This document shows positions 45,246 through 55,425 of a DNA stretch of 64,000 bases, one piece after another. The DNA lies in assembly GCF_024509555.1 (NCBI RefSeq), contig NZ_JAMWEL010000006.1:1-64000 (forward strand). The letters are read 5' to 3'. A model generated the notes under the pieces. It searched no databases, had not been told where the DNA came from, and saw nothing but the letters and a program-made list of their open reading frames with translations. Source of the stretch: Streptococcus suis (GTDB lineage Bacteria; Bacillota; Bacilli; Lactobacillales; Streptococcaceae). Numbering within the stretch: the first letter of the stretch is position 1; every line of letters begins with the position of its first letter. The position numbers and the translations under genes were made by a program.

Positions 45246-45885
45246 TTTGAAATTAAGTCTAAAACTTTCATTTGGTGAAGAAGTCGCAAATAGCGTGACA
45301 CATGCAGTTGGGGCCTTGCTTATGCTGATTTTACTCCCTATTACTGCTATTCATTCTTTTCAAGATTATAACGTGACAGCGGTTGTCGGCATGTCCATTT
45401 TTGTCATCAGCCTTTTCCTCATGTTCCTATCCTCTTCCATCTACCACTCCATGCCCTATGCTTCTACTCACAAATACATCCTGAGGATTATTGACCATAG
45501 CATGATTTACATTGCCATCGCTGGAAGTTACACACCTGTTGCACTTTCCTTGGTCGGTGGTTGGCTGGGCTATCTGATTGTTGGTTTGCAGTGGGGATTG
45601 ACTATTTTCGGTATACTCTATAAAATTTTTGCTAAGAAAATAAACGAAAAATTCAGTCTCTTCCTCTATCTTTTCATGGGCTGGTTGATTGTCTTTATCT
45701 TACCAGCCATTCTTCAAAAGACTGGACTTGTTTTCGGAATTTTGATGCTAGCTGGTGGATTATCCTACACCATTGGCGCGTACTTCTATGCTAAGAAAAA
45801 GCCTTATTTCCACATGATTTGGCATCTCTTTATCCTATTGGCTTCAGCACTGCAATACATTGCCATTGTCTATTTTATGCTATAA
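45235..45885 (+). CDS. Hemolysin III/YqfA-family membrane protein
   Basis: 216 aa, seven membrane helices. PAQR-type motifs: EEVANSVTHAVGALL, SSSIYHS, DHSMIYIAIAGSYTP and a final HMIWHLFILLAS with the metal-binding histidines. Related proteins are linked to membrane fluidity; the hemolysin name is historical. AGAAAGGAG precedes the ATG. Confidence 0.92.
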   Translation: MNPSLKLSLKLSFGEEVANSVTHAVGALLMLILLPITAIHSFQDYNVTAVVGMSIFVISLFLMFLSSSIYHSMPYASTHKYILRIIDHSMIYIAIAGSYTPVALSLVGGWLGYLIVGLQWGLTIFGILYKIFAKKINEKFSLFLYLFMGWLIVFILPAILQKTGLVFGILMLAGGLSYTIGAYFYAKKKPYFHMIWHLFILLASALQYIAIVYFML

Positions 45886-45888
45886 GAA

Positions 45889-45918
45889 AACAGCTTCTAG
45901 TCAACTAGAGGCTGTTTT
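45889..45918. terminator. Bidirectional terminator between convergent genes
   Basis: AAACAGCTTCTAG/CTAGAGGCTGTTT stem with a TCAA loop; T-run on the plus strand and A-run before it give a terminator in both directions. Confidence 0.88.
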
Positions 45919-45920
45919 TA

Positions 45921-46928
45921 CTACATTAAACTGATGATCATTCCGAGCAGATAAAGAACTGACACGATACTCAAAAAGACCAAATGCGCCTTTCGACTCA
46001 TGACTACATAGCCTACAAATTCCCGAATGAAGGCATTAAGGCTAAAGTAAAATTTGGTTTTTGCGCCGTAGCCGATACATTTGATTTTCAATTGTCGTGC
46101 CAATAGCAGAGCTCTGAAAACGTGATAGTAATTGGTTACAAGGGCAAATCGACTGCCAGGTTTCATCAGGGCATAGGAAAATTTCAAATTTTCTTCTGTG
46201 TTGGTTGATTGGTTTTCGATGAGAATATCTTCAGCAGGCACTCCTTTCTCCAAGGCATAATTTGCCATAGCTTGACCTTCAGCTATGAGTTCATCAGGAC
46301 CTTGTCCGCCTGACATGATCAGCTTGCTGCCAGGATGTTTCTGGTAGATCGCTATGCCTTTTTCAATCCGCGAAGCCAAAAGTGGCGTCACCTGGTCACC
46401 AATCAGACCTGCTCCTAGCACCACTACATAATCTAGTTTCCCTTGGAAAAGATTGACCAAGTTGACAAAGCTAGATGTTGTATAGAGCATGCTGATGAAA
46501 ATGGCATAGGACACTAAAAATCCAACATAGACAAACACCATATTGAAAAAACTGATACCAGAAAGGGTGCTTGCTACAGACGGCGCGATAAAGAGATAAA
46601 ATGTTAAGCCGATAGCTAATCCTAACGATAAAAAGTTATGAAAACGGACACCTTCTCGCTTCAAAATCCGAAAACCGTTCAGATAGAGGGTAATCAGCAA
46701 GACAAATGGACCACTCAAGAAGGCTAGAGCCAATACCATTGCCAGAGCGATTGCCAACAACCGCAAGATTTCGTTATTTTCTAAAATACCTGTTGACACG
46801 ACCCAGGCCAAAGCCCAGACCAGAACGTTCAAAACAAATAGTGAGATAAAAATCGACCGCCGCTCCCAGAAATAGACGAGAGCAAACAGACCGATAGCAG
46901 CTAAAAATAGCCAGAAAAAGACTGTCAC
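45921..46928 (-). CDS. YdcF/SanA-family (DUF218) membrane protein
   Basis: 335 aa. About five N-terminal membrane helices, then the DUF218 domain (from about 168) with [32 protein letters not shown] and [11 protein letters not shown]. Family members act in envelope maintenance; biochemistry is unknown. Starts with GTG, overlapping the rnhB stop (GTGA); last gene of the rbgA-rnhB operon. Confidence 0.88.
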   Translation of the reverse strand: MTVFFWLFLAAIGLFALVYFWERRSIFISLFVLNVLVWALAWVVSTGILENNEILRLLAIALAMVLALAFLSGPFVLLITLYLNGFRILKREGVRFHNFLSLGLAIGLTFYLFIAPSVASTLSGISFFNMVFVYVGFLVSYAIFISMLYTTSSFVNLVNLFQGKLDYVVVLGAGLIGDQVTPLLASRIEKGIAIYQKHPGSKLIMSGGQGPDELIAEGQAMANYALEKGVPAEDILIENQSTNTEENLKFSYALMKPGSRFALVTNYYHVFRALLLARQLKIKCIGYGAKTKFYFSLNAFIREFVGYVVMSRKAHLVFLSIVSVLYLLGMIISLM

Positions 46929-47704
46929 GGCTTGTGTCCTCCTGTTAGCATAGACTTAATGGGCTCAAAGGTCTTGCGGTGAATGGGCGTGATACCTAGC
47001 TTGTTCAAGCCTTCCAAGTGCTCTGCCGTTCCATAACCAGCATTCTTAGCGAAGCCGTAGCCTGAGAATTCCTTGTCATAGTCTGTCATCATCTTGTCCC
47101 GCGTCACCTTGGCTACGATAGAGGCCGCTGCGATAGATAGGCTATTGGCATCTCCCTTGATGATAGAAGTTTGCGGTAGGGGTGTATCCAACTTCATAGC
47201 GTCTATCAAAAGGTGTTCAGGCTCCTGGCTCAACTGCCCCAAAGCTTCCAACATGGCTAATTTGGTCGCCTCATAGATGTTGACCTGGTCGATGACAGCC
47301 GCATCTTTGACGCCTACACCGACTGCCACCGCTCGCTCCATCACTTCTTCGTAGATAGCCTCGTGCTTGGACTTGGGGATTTTCTTGGAGTCGTTGAGGT
47401 AGCGAATTTTACAGCCCTTGGGCAAGATGACCGCCGCTGCCACCACCGGACCTGCTAGAGGCCCTCGGCCGACTTCGTCGATACCAGCGATGAACTCCAC
47501 CCCATTTTCATAAAGGGCTTTTTCGTAGAATAGCATAGCTTCTAAGCGGGCATCTTCTGCTGCTTCTTTTTCCAGCTCCTTACGGCGTTTCTTGATGGCA
47601 GCCTGGACCCCTGCTCGATCATCCTGAGCTAAGTCTGCCCAGACAGAACTGTCCAGACTATCTACCTGAGCCAGCAGAGTAGTCACTTCCTTAATCGTTG
47701 CCAT
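46925..47704 (-). CDS. rnhB: Ribonuclease HII
   Basis: 259 aa. [19 protein letters not shown] gives the first acidic residues; the later Asp in [11 protein letters not shown] and the loop [14 protein letters not shown] complete the site. Removes ribonucleotides and RNA primers from DNA. The start lies 14 bp inside the end of rbgA. Confidence 0.96.
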   Translation of the reverse strand: MATIKEVTTLLAQVDSLDSSVWADLAQDDRAGVQAAIKKRRKELEKEAAEDARLEAMLFYEKALYENGVEFIAGIDEVGRGPLAGPVVAAAVILPKGCKIRYLNDSKKIPKSKHEAIYEEVMERAVAVGVGVKDAAVIDQVNIYEATKLAMLEALGQLSQEPEHLLIDAMKLDTPLPQTSIIKGDANSLSIAAASIVAKVTRDKMMTDYDKEFSGYGFAKNAGYGTAEHLEGLNKLGITPIHRKTFEPIKSMLTGGHKP

Positions 47705-48542
47705 CTAAGTCACTCACCTTGTCTAATGTATAAGTGCCTAAACGCCCGTCCCGAACGTCCTTGACAAAGAGGTTGAAAAAACGGTCATAATCATCACGGA
47801 AGCCTAGTTTTTTTGTCCAGTCCATGATGAGTTCAGGCGTTTCCTTCTCCAAATCCATGCCCTTGAACCGCTCTTGTAGACGTTCTGGGTAGTTGGCCTT
47901 GAAATAGTCCAAACCAAAAATAGTTACTTCATCCATTGGCAAGAGTTGATCCTTGATAGCTCCTGTCAGAGCCAACTTAAGTCCAACTTCCTGGTCCTCA
48001 AATTTAGGCCAGAGAATACCTGGTGTATCAAGGATTTCAAGGTCCTTGTTGGACTTGAGCCACTGTTGGCCCTTGGTTACACCTGGTTTGTTGCCGACAA
48101 CGGCGATTTTCTTACCAGCCAGACGGTTCATAAGAGTGGACTTACCTGCATTTGGGATGCCGATAATCATGGTCCGCAGGGTTTCTTTTTGAATCCCTCT
48201 TTGGCGGAGGCGTTCAATCTTCTCTTTCATCAGGCTCTTGGCTGCGTCGGTCACCTTTTTCACCGTCGCTTGTTCCTTTGAGTTGATGGCAAGGGTGCGA
48301 ATGCCCTGACCTTCAAAGTAGCTCTGCCATTCTTTTGTACGGACAGAATCTGCCAAATCAACCTTATTTAAAATCATAAGCTTGGGCTTATCACCAACAA
48401 TTTTGGTCAGCATGGGGTTTTGGCTGGATAGGGGCAGGCGGGCATCGACCAAAATGGTCACGAAATCAACGTGCTTGATGTTCTCCTGCACCTGCCGACG
48501 TGCCTTGGACATATGGCCCGGAAACCATTGAATTGTTGCCAT
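47691..48542 (-). CDS. rbgA: Ribosome biogenesis GTPase RbgA (YlqF)
   Basis: 283 aa, circularly permuted GTPase: G4 LNKVDLAD (about 58-65) precedes G1 [14 protein letters not shown] (about 128-141) and G3 [10 protein letters not shown]. Acts in late assembly of the 50S subunit. AGGAGG precedes the ATG. Confidence 0.96.
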   Translation of the reverse strand: MATIQWFPGHMSKARRQVQENIKHVDFVTILVDARLPLSSQNPMLTKIVGDKPKLMILNKVDLADSVRTKEWQSYFEGQGIRTLAINSKEQATVKKVTDAAKSLMKEKIERLRQRGIQKETLRTMIIGIPNAGKSTLMNRLAGKKIAVVGNKPGVTKGQQWLKSNKDLEILDTPGILWPKFEDQEVGLKLALTGAIKDQLLPMDEVTIFGLDYFKANYPERLQERFKGMDLEKETPELIMDWTKKLGFRDDYDRFFNLFVKDVRDGRLGTYTLDKVSDLDGND

Positions 48543-48568
48543 GGGGTCCTCCTAAATATGATTCATTG

Positions 48569-48595
48569 AAAAAAGCCGTAAAAACGGCTTGTTTT
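48569..48595 (-). terminator. Terminator-like hairpin in the rbgA leader
   Basis: Minus strand AAGCCGT-TTTT-ACGGCTT followed by TTTTC. It could terminate transcripts from the mutase gene, but it lies downstream of the rbgA promoter and so may attenuate that operon. Confidence 0.65.
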
Positions 48596-48601
48596 TCTTA
48601 T

Positions 48602-48630
48602 ATTGTAGCAAAAATAAGGGAATTTGTCAT
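48602..48630 (-). promoter_or_regulatory. rbgA operon promoter
   Basis: ATGACA (48625-48630), 17-bp spacer, TACAAT (48602-48607) with a preceding TG. Confidence 0.75.
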
Positions 48631-48877
48631 ATAACTTTATCAGCTCAAAGCTAGCTATTTCCTCGAAAATTTATCAATTGCTGAACTAGCAACTTGACTA
48701 TAGTTAGTGCAATCCAGAGTTCACTAGCTCTCTTTCAATTTTTATTAATCTAATCAATAAAAATATCTTCGACTAATATGGGTTCAAGAAAATAGTAAGA
48801 GACAATTGCGAGTGTATTTTTCTTTTAAAATCGTCAACTTTTCAGCACTTTAAGCGAACTTATACAAACATAAAATA

Positions 48878-50386
48878 TTAAATCAATGCTTTCAATTTCT
48901 CCTGATTGACTGTTGGGTACTGATCCAAAAAGGCTGAGAGGGTTCGTAAAACGGCAGGAATATAGCCTGTCTGGTCATTCTCCACCTGCAAGACCAAGAG
49001 TGGCTCGTGGAGGCTCATACGGAGCAAGAACCAGCCGTCACCATAAGGATCGGTCAGGTCAAACCGAACTCCTTCTTCGTTTTCTGGGTTAAAAGCAAAG
49101 CCTTCGAGACTGGATTGGCGGAGGTCAGCAATCACCTGTTCACCGAGTGCTCGATAGTCTGCCGCTTCTAGTTTGAACCGCACTTCTTGGGTTTCCAGCG
49201 GTTGTTTAAGCTGGGCAATCAAGTCGTCCAAGGACTTGCCTTCCGCTTGCAGTTTTGGTAAGAGCATGAGAATCTTAGCCGCTACATAGGTCCCGTCATC
49301 AAGGAAGTAATTTTCCTTAAAGGCAGCATGTCCAGAGGTTTCGATAGCCAACTGGCAATTAACTCCCTCTTGGTTTGCTAAAATAGCACGGTTGATGACA
49401 TTACGGTAGCCTGAAATATAGCGAATTTGTTTGCCTCCCAGGCTTTCTATAAAGACCTTAAGGTGTTCAGTCGTTGGGGAATTGGTCACAATACTGGTTC
49501 CTGGATGTTCAGCTAGGACAATCTGGCTGAGAACGGCAATCAGGTTGTTACGATTGAGAATTTGACCTGACTTGGTGACCAGGGCGGCACGGTCAACGTC
49601 GGTATCAAAGATAATGCCTAGGTCTGCACCTTGCTTCAAGACAGCCTGACGAATGCTTTCCATAGCTTCCTTGTTATCTGGGTTTGGAACATGGTTTGGG
49701 AAGGTGCCGTCTGGGTCTAGGAATTGCGAACAAGTGGTATCTGCTCCCAATTCTGCCAAAACTTTCTCAGCAAAAAATCCGCCTGCACCGTTTCCAGCAT
49801 CAACGATGATATTAAGACCTGTCAGTGGTTTTTCTTGTCCACCACAGGCGGTACGAATTTTATCAACCAAGTCTTGGGCATAAGGCGTAATCAGGTCTGC
49901 AGTAGTTACACTTCCAAGGGAAGAAGCTGGCAAATCTTCACTATGCGAGAGGATGAAGTCAATATCTTCATGTTCTGCTCCGCCATTTTCCGAAAAAATC
50001 TTAATGCCGTTGAAGTAATAGGGCAGGTGGCTGGCAGTGATCATGACACCAGCGTGGCACTTGAACTGCGGGTACTGGGTGCTCATGAAGAGGGCTGGTG
50101 TTGTGGCCATACCAAAGTCAATCAGCTGAACGCCCAGACGAACGGCTTCTTCTGTAAAGGCTGAAACCAAATCTGGACCGCTGAGGCGACTGTCTCGACC
50201 AATACCAATCTTGAGCTGTCCTTCTTGATAGGCCTGTGCCAGTTCCGGCTTCTGAGTTAGCCAATGGATGAGTCCGCGAACCACTTCCTTGGTGGCTTGT
50301 GGAGTGAGGTTGACAGCGTATTCGTCTGTAGCGATAGCAATTCCACGAATATCTGATCCGTTTTGTAAGGCGTGATGATGGGGCAT
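48878..50386 (-). CDS. Phosphomannomutase/phosphoglucomutase family enzyme
   Basis: 502 aa. Phosphoserine loop MITASHLPYYFNGIK, metal loop FDTDVDRAAL, sugar-specificity loop IETSGHAAFKE and a C-terminal phosphate-binding domain. Interconverts hexose 1- and 6-phosphates. The exact sugar is not certain. AGGAGG precedes the ATG; a promoter with a cre-like box lies upstream. Confidence 0.9.
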   Translation of the reverse strand: MPHHHALQNGSDIRGIAIATDEYAVNLTPQATKEVVRGLIHWLTQKPELAQAYQEGQLKIGIGRDSRLSGPDLVSAFTEEAVRLGVQLIDFGMATTPALFMSTQYPQFKCHAGVMITASHLPYYFNGIKIFSENGGAEHEDIDFILSHSEDLPASSLGSVTTADLITPYAQDLVDKIRTACGGQEKPLTGLNIIVDAGNGAGGFFAEKVLAELGADTTCSQFLDPDGTFPNHVPNPDNKEAMESIRQAVLKQGADLGIIFDTDVDRAALVTKSGQILNRNNLIAVLSQIVLAEHPGTSIVTNSPTTEHLKVFIESLGGKQIRYISGYRNVINRAILANQEGVNCQLAIETSGHAAFKENYFLDDGTYVAAKILMLLPKLQAEGKSLDDLIAQLKQPLETQEVRFKLEAADYRALGEQVIADLRQSSLEGFAFNPENEEGVRFDLTDPYGDGWFLLRMSLHEPLLVLQVENDQTGYIPAVLRTLSAFLDQYPTVNQEKLKALI

Positions 50387-50413
50387 AGTGACCTCCTAAT
50401 TCAAACTAAATTT

Positions 50414-50444
50414 AGTATATCATATTTTCGAAGCGGTTTCAAAA
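50414..50444 (-). promoter_or_regulatory. Mutase promoter with cre-like site
   Basis: TTGAAA (50437-50442), 17-bp spacer, TATACT (50414-50419). TTGAAACCGCTTCGAA (minus strand) overlaps the -35 and resembles a CcpA cre box with two deviations. Confidence 0.65.
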
Positions 50445-50461
50445 TGAAAAAAGCACAGCTT

Positions 50462-51403
50462 CTACTGTACTTTAGTGATGCTTACAGTTGTCCCAACTTC
50501 CAGTTGACTTTCCACGGAAATAGCTAGTTCCAACTGATTCAAGACCCGCTTGGCCAGATACAATCCAAATCCTGTCGCTTTTTGGTGTTCACGGCCATTA
50601 AAACCTGTAAAACCTTCGTCAAACAGGCGTGGAATGTCTTCTGCCAGAATGCCAATTCCCGTATCGGAAATGGAAATTCCGCCATTCAATTCAATGGCCA
50701 CCTTACCACCAGTCTTATTGTACTTGAGGGCGTTGTCGATTATCTGTGACAGGGCAAAGCTGAGCCATTTTCTGTCGGTTTTCAGTAGCCAATATCCATC
50801 GATGGTCACTGAAATATCCTTTTGCAAGAACTGATTGCGGTATTTTTTGACCAAATCGACCACCACATCTCTGACTTCCACCTGCTCAAATCGAAAATCG
50901 CTGGCATGGTTGGTCAGCTTGAGGTAGTTGAGGAGATTTGCCATATAATTATCCAAGCGCAAAAGCTGGTGGTCGACATCTTTCTGATTGAGATTGTCAG
51001 TCTGGCTCATCAAAGACAGGGCAGCCAGAGGCACTTTCATTTGGTGGGACCACATTTTGACCATAGCTTGCAGGTCTTCTTCTCGTGACTTATAGACCAA
51101 AAGCTGCTCCCGCGTCGCCTCCTTTTCCGCTTCAATCAAGTTGAGATAGGCAAGGTCCACAGGCTTATTAAGCAGGGGCAGAGCTTCTTCATGGACATAG
51201 TCTTCCAAGGCACTCATGCGGTTGCGAAACTTCCAGAACAGGCCTACTGTCAGTAGGATGATAAGGGTTAAGGACAATAGCAGAGCGTTTTGCAGGAATT
51301 CGGAGGGCAGTTTGTAAAGATAGAAGAGCAAGTTAAAACTGCCAGCCAAGAGCAGATATGCGAAATAAAAACTGCGGAATTCTCGGATAAATTTTGCTAT
51401 CAT
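50462..51403 (-). CDS. BceS-like intramembrane-sensing histidine kinase
   Basis: 313 aa. Two close membrane helices (about 14-32 and 38-57) with almost no outside loop, typical of BceS kinases that sense through their transporter. Phosphoacceptor His in MWSHQMKVPLAALSLM; N box QIIDNALKYNKTGG; G boxes DTGIGILAEDIPRLF and GFGLYLAKRVL. Overlaps the regulator gene by ATGA. Confidence 0.92.
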   Translation of the reverse strand: MIAKFIREFRSFYFAYLLLAGSFNLLFYLYKLPSEFLQNALLLSLTLIILLTVGLFWKFRNRMSALEDYVHEEALPLLNKPVDLAYLNLIEAEKEATREQLLVYKSREEDLQAMVKMWSHQMKVPLAALSLMSQTDNLNQKDVDHQLLRLDNYMANLLNYLKLTNHASDFRFEQVEVRDVVVDLVKKYRNQFLQKDISVTIDGYWLLKTDRKWLSFALSQIIDNALKYNKTGGKVAIELNGGISISDTGIGILAEDIPRLFDEGFTGFNGREHQKATGFGLYLAKRVLNQLELAISVESQLEVGTTVSITKVQ

Positions 51404-52074
51404 TTGACCAGGTACCCCACGCCACGAACCGTATGAATTCGTTCAAACCCGACTTCGCTCACCTTCTTACGCAGTCTGGTCATGTTTACATTGAGCGTAT
51501 TCTGATCGATAAATTCTTCATTTTCCCAGAGTTTTTCCAAGAGTTCTTCCTTGCTGACAATCTGCCCTTGTCTTTCTAGTAAGGCGGACAAAATCTTGGT
51601 TTCCGTAGGAGATAATTGAACCTGATCCGATTTGTTTGTAAATCGTCCGTCTAAACTAAGTTGAAACTGGTCAATTGACAAATTGGTTGATTTGCTGAAT
51701 TGATTGACCCGACGCAAGAAGGCAGCGATTTTGGCATCTAAAATTCCCAACGAAAAGGGCTTGGACACAAAATCATCCCCTCCCATGTTCATAGCCATAA
51801 CCGCATTCATTTCATCATCGCTAGAGGAGATAAAGATAATGGGCATGGTCATGGTTTTACGAATTTCCGTCGTCCAGTAAAAGCCGTTGTAATAGGGTAG
51901 GCTAATGTCCATCAGCACCAAGTCTGGTTTAATTTCCGCCACTTCCTGACTAACTGCTCGGAAATTCTGAACACTTTCTACCTGATAAGATTTGCCCAGG
52001 TGTTGCTTCAAGAGCTGGACAATCATCTCATCATCTTCAACAATATAAATCTTCTCTTTTTTCATCTTCTTCAT
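51400..52074 (-). CDS. BceR-like OmpR-family response regulator
   Basis: 224 aa. Receiver with the phospho-Asp in DLVLMDISLPYYNG and Lys in FVSKPFSLG; C-terminal winged helix (LSPTETKILSALLERQGQIV then VRGVGYLVK). Expected to bind TNACA-N4-TGTAA sites, present twice at 56050 and 57033. The ribosome site is weak and a terminator-like hairpin lies just upstream. Confidence 0.92.
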   Translation of the reverse strand: MKKMKKEKIYIVEDDEMIVQLLKQHLGKSYQVESVQNFRAVSQEVAEIKPDLVLMDISLPYYNGFYWTTEIRKTMTMPIIFISSSDDEMNAVMAMNMGGDDFVSKPFSLGILDAKIAAFLRRVNQFSKSTNLSIDQFQLSLDGRFTNKSDQVQLSPTETKILSALLERQGQIVSKEELLEKLWENEEFIDQNTLNVNMTRLRKKVSEVGFERIHTVRGVGYLVK

Positions 52075-52079
52075 TCTGC

Positions 52080-52107
52080 AAAAGCCAGGACACAGGTCTT
52101 GGCTTTT
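52080..52107 (-). terminator. Hairpin between relE and the response regulator
   Basis: 12-bp stem AAAAGCCAAGAC/GTCCTGGCTTTT (one G-U) around CTGT; four T residues follow on the minus strand. It should limit read-through from relBE into the regulator gene. Confidence 0.65.
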
Positions 52108-52373
52108 TATTTATATACTTCTTTTCGATGCCCGACTTCTAGGGCTGTTACGATCAATTTATCATCCTCAATGCTGACGATGACCCTGTAATTACCGATA
52201 CGGTACCGCCATTGGCCAGAACGGTTGGCAGTCAATGCCTTTCCGTATTGTCTAGGGTTGTCGCAACCGTCAATATGCTTGTAAAGATACCGCAAAATCA
52301 AACCTGCAGCGGTTTTATCCATCTTTCGAATTTGCTTTTGAGCCTTAGCGGACAAAATAACCTTATAACTCAA
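52107..52373 (-). CDS. relE: RelE/ParE-family toxin
   Basis: 88 aa. Typical RelE features: start YKVILSAKAQKQIRKMD, then RSGQWRYRIGNYRVIVSIED and a C-terminal VGHRKEVYK. Cleaves mRNA in the ribosome A site in known members. Overlaps relB by 11 bp. Confidence 0.93.
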   Translation of the reverse strand: MSYKVILSAKAQKQIRKMDKTAAGLILRYLYKHIDGCDNPRQYGKALTANRSGQWRYRIGNYRVIVSIEDDKLIVTALEVGHRKEVYK

Positions 52374-52602
52374 TGCCCAACTCCTCAGCCATTTGTTCTA
52401 GTGTTATCGGCTCAATTCCATTCGCCAAGTCTGCTTGGTATTCTGCCCAAGCAATATCAGCCACACGCGCATCGTACTCATCTTCAAGGGCTTCAAGTGT
52501 TTTAGTCCGAATGAGTTCTGACAAACTGACACCTTCAAACTTTGCCATAGCCTGCATAAAGAGTTTGTCCTGCTCAGAAACTTTCAATGTAATAGCTGCC
52601 AT
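52363..52602 (-). CDS. relB: RelB/DinJ-family antitoxin
   Basis: 79 aa. N-terminal ribbon-helix-helix (AAITLKVSEQDKLFMQAMAK), C-terminal toxin-binding tail. GAGGTGAG precedes the ATG. The pair lies between the permease and the response regulator of a Bce-type module. Confidence 0.92.
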   Translation of the reverse strand: MAAITLKVSEQDKLFMQAMAKFEGVSLSELIRTKTLEALEDEYDARVADIAWAEYQADLANGIEPITLEQMAEELGIEL

Positions 52603-52617
52603 CTTCTCACCTCTTCT

Positions 52618-52666
52618 GGTATTCCTTTGGTATTACCATTGTAACACCCTTTCCCTGAAAATGCAA
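52618..52666 (-). promoter_or_regulatory. relBE promoter and operator
   Basis: TTGCAT (52661-52666), 17-bp spacer, TACAAT (52638-52643) with TG. Downstream GGTATTACC (52629-52637, palindromic) and GGTATTCC (52618-52625) look like RelB sites. Confidence 0.78.
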
Positions 52667-52693
52667 GAAATCTCGCACAAGGCGAGACTTCTT

Positions 52694-54664
52694 CTACCGT
52701 TCAATAATGCGGTAATAGGTGCGACTGGTCCACTTGTAAATGACAAAGTAAATCAAGGCAACTGCAAGCAAAGTAATTCCACTGACCGTGTAAATCATAA
52801 GAGATGAGGTAACCCCAAAGGTCAGTAGCATTTGCTTGAGCATGACAAGGGCGATGACAAAGTGTAGGGTCGCCATGACCAAAGGCATAAAGAAGACCAA
52901 AAGCGTTTGAGAGTTAATGGTCTTTTTGACCGCTGCTGTACTCATGCCCACTTCTTGTAGGATCTTGTAGGATTTCTTGTCCTCATGTCCTTCCGAATAC
53001 TGCTTGTAGTAGATAATCAAGGCAGCACCTAACAAGAAACTAATGCCCAACAAAAAGCCTGTAAAGAGGAAGCCGCCTGTAAAGCCCATCAGTAAATTGT
53101 TGAAATCGGATTTTTGCATAGCATATCCTAGGAATTCTCCGTTTGCATCGTTGATATTATAAGAGTCACCAGTTTGCTCACCAATCGAAGCAACCTCTAC
53201 ATCAGTCAAATCGGTAAAGACACGGTAGTCCAGACTGACTTGATAGCCTTGCGGATTATTGGACTCATAATACTCACGAACAGTATCCAACACAGTGTCA
53301 TCACTGACTACCATAACGGCGGCATTTAGCGTATTGGTGATGTCTGGGAAAATAGCCTGGTCAAGATTGGCTACATTCTCAAAGGTTTGATCGCCCAAAA
53401 CAAGCTTCTTCAGCGATGGTTTTTCGCTCGGACGCATAAAAGCAACTTGATGAGCAGCAAGCTCTGGCAGGTCATTACCTAATTTCCTGAAATCATCTTG
53501 CGTGATGAAGTAGGTAAAGGCTATTTTGCTAAAGTCTGGATTGGAAATATTTTCTGGGCTAATGACAATCTCTTCGCCACCATCATAGACCAACCCAGCT
53601 TGATAGGTCAGGTAGGATAGATTGTCATTGGCTTTTTCTGGAAAATGGCTGAGCACCGATTGCTGATAGGCAGCTTCACCTTGACTTCTATCCGAAACTT
53701 TATAGGTAATAGATGTTTCCTTGGGATATAGTGCACCTGTCATACTGCTCATACCTGTATAAAGGGAGGTTGTAGTCGCAATGGTTACAAAGGCCATGAC
53801 GGCAAGCAGTGTAATATTGGCCAAACCCGTTGCGTGCTGTTTCATACGGAAAATCATCTGCGATGTGGTAATGAAATGCTCTGGCGTATAGAAATACCGC
53901 TTGTTTTTCCGACGAGCCTTCAAATACCAAGTCATAAAGCTGATATAGAACAGATAGGTCCCCGCAATGACAAAGAGCACAGCGATAAAGAACCGATAGA
54001 TAACAGCTAGACCTTCTGCTTTAGATGAAAGCGATAGGTAGTATCCAACCCCCAATCCCACTACACCAAGGGCAGCCAGAAGGACATTGCCTTTTGGCTC
54101 CTTCTCCCCTTTTTCACTAGCTCGGAACAAAATCAGTGGACTGGTCTTACCAATGGTCCGAATGGCTAGCAATTCCAAGAGAAAGAAGATACCAGCAAAG
54201 AGAAAGGCGGTCATGACAAAGGCCAAAGGGGCTATTCCAAAATGCAAATCACTATAATGTGTTATATTGACAAAAATCAAGTAGAGAACATTTGAAAACA
54301 CACCTGCTAAGACAGAACCAAGAACCACAACTAGCAAGAAAATCATCATCAATTCGAGGCTGGCTATCAAGGCTACTTTTTTCTTGTTCATCCCCAGCAT
54401 GTTATAGAGACCAAATTCCCTCGCCCGTTGTTTCATCAGGAAATTAAAGCTATAAATCTCCATAATGACCGAGAAAATGGTCAGAACAACAACACCAAGA
54501 CCGATAGAAACGGCACCAGAGCCCATGGTCTTCATAACTGGACTCAGCATGAGCAAGAACATGGAACAAATCAGAGTAAATAGCACAAGACTGGCTAAAA
54601 CGAAGGGAGCAAACACACCCATGGATTTTCGGATATTTTGCCCAGCAAGTTTGAGGTAAAACAT
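52694..54664 (-). CDS. BceB-like ABC transporter permease
   Basis: 656 aa, ten membrane helices with a large extracellular domain between helices VII and VIII (about residues 310-520), the hallmark of BceB peptide detoxification permeases. FtsX-like segments include KQRAREFGLYNMLGMNKKKV. It works with the ATPase and signals to the kinase. Its ATG directly follows the ATPase stop. Confidence 0.93.
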   Translation of the reverse strand: MFYLKLAGQNIRKSMGVFAPFVLASLVLFTLICSMFLLMLSPVMKTMGSGAVSIGLGVVVLTIFSVIMEIYSFNFLMKQRAREFGLYNMLGMNKKKVALIASLELMMIFLLVVVLGSVLAGVFSNVLYLIFVNITHYSDLHFGIAPLAFVMTAFLFAGIFFLLELLAIRTIGKTSPLILFRASEKGEKEPKGNVLLAALGVVGLGVGYYLSLSSKAEGLAVIYRFFIAVLFVIAGTYLFYISFMTWYLKARRKNKRYFYTPEHFITTSQMIFRMKQHATGLANITLLAVMAFVTIATTTSLYTGMSSMTGALYPKETSITYKVSDRSQGEAAYQQSVLSHFPEKANDNLSYLTYQAGLVYDGGEEIVISPENISNPDFSKIAFTYFITQDDFRKLGNDLPELAAHQVAFMRPSEKPSLKKLVLGDQTFENVANLDQAIFPDITNTLNAAVMVVSDDTVLDTVREYYESNNPQGYQVSLDYRVFTDLTDVEVASIGEQTGDSYNINDANGEFLGYAMQKSDFNNLLMGFTGGFLFTGFLLGISFLLGAALIIYYKQYSEGHEDKKSYKILQEVGMSTAAVKKTINSQTLLVFFMPLVMATLHFVIALVMLKQMLLTFGVTSSLMIYTVSGITLLAVALIYFVIYKWTSRTYYRIIER

Positions 54665-55417
54665 CTACTCACCCCCTAAAAGTGCAGACATATTGAGGGA
54701 AATTTCCTTAGCAAAATCTTGATTGCTCTTGTCTGCCTTGTACAGTTGATGGAAAATGCGACCGTCCTTGATAAAGAGAACCCGTTTGGCATGACTGGCT
54801 GCGTTGGCTGAGTGGGTCACCATGAGAATGGTTTGGCCGTCACGGTTAATCTCTTCAAACAAATTCAGCAAGTCCTCTGAATTGCGATAATCTAGAGCCG
54901 CCGTCGGTTCATCCGCTAGGACAATCTGCGGCTGGGTAATCAAACTACGGGCAATGGCCACGCGCTGCTTTTGTCCACCAGATAGTTCAAAAGGACGTTT
55001 CTTCAACAAATCTTGAATGCGTAATTTTGGAGCTAAAGCTTTCAACCGTTTTTCCATTTCCTCATGGCTGGTACGTGCCAATACCAGAGGTAAAAAGATA
55101 TTGTCTTGGATGGACAGGGTATCCAAGAGATTAAAATCTTGGAAAACAAAACCTAGGTTACGCAAACGGAAATCGGCCAGCTTGCTTTCCTTGATTTTTG
55201 TGATGTCTTGATTGTTTAAGATAACAGAGCCCCTCGTCGGCTTGTCCAAGGTTGCAAGAATGTTGAGCAAGGTCGTCTTACCAGACCCACTTTCCCCCAT
55301 GATAGCGATAAACTCGCCCTCTTCTACCTTAAAATCCACATCTTGCAAGGCACGAGTTTCCTCTTTTGAAAAGCGCGTGCGGTAAACTTTTTCTAAATGA
55401 TTGATTTCTAATAACAT
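54665..55417 (-). CDS. BceA-like ABC transporter ATPase
   Basis: 250 aa. Walker [13 protein letters not shown]-loop VFQDFNLL, signature [15 protein letters not shown], Walker [14 protein letters not shown]-loop VTHSANAA. Powers removal of cell wall-active peptides by the permease. Confidence 0.95.
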   Translation of the reverse strand: MLLEINHLEKVYRTRFSKEETRALQDVDFKVEEGEFIAIMGESGSGKTTLLNILATLDKPTRGSVILNNQDITKIKESKLADFRLRNLGFVFQDFNLLDTLSIQDNIFLPLVLARTSHEEMEKRLKALAPKLRIQDLLKKRPFELSGGQKQRVAIARSLITQPQIVLADEPTAALDYRNSEDLLNLFEEINRDGQTILMVTHSANAASHAKRVLFIKDGRIFHQLYKADKSNQDFAKEISLNMSALLGGE

Positions 55418-55425
55418 ACAAACTC

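Larger units (their letters stand above)
48543..48877. other. 335-bp intergenic region
   Basis: Holds the rbgA promoter (48602-48630) and a hairpin (48569-48595). The remaining AT-rich part up to 48877 shows no ORF with a ribosome site and no clear RNA structure. No separate terminator is seen directly after the mutase gene. Confidence 0.6.

Noticed and set aside
50425..50444. Firm CcpA cre box at the mutase promoter
   Set aside because: Two core positions deviate from consensus; it is kept only as a note in the promoter entry.
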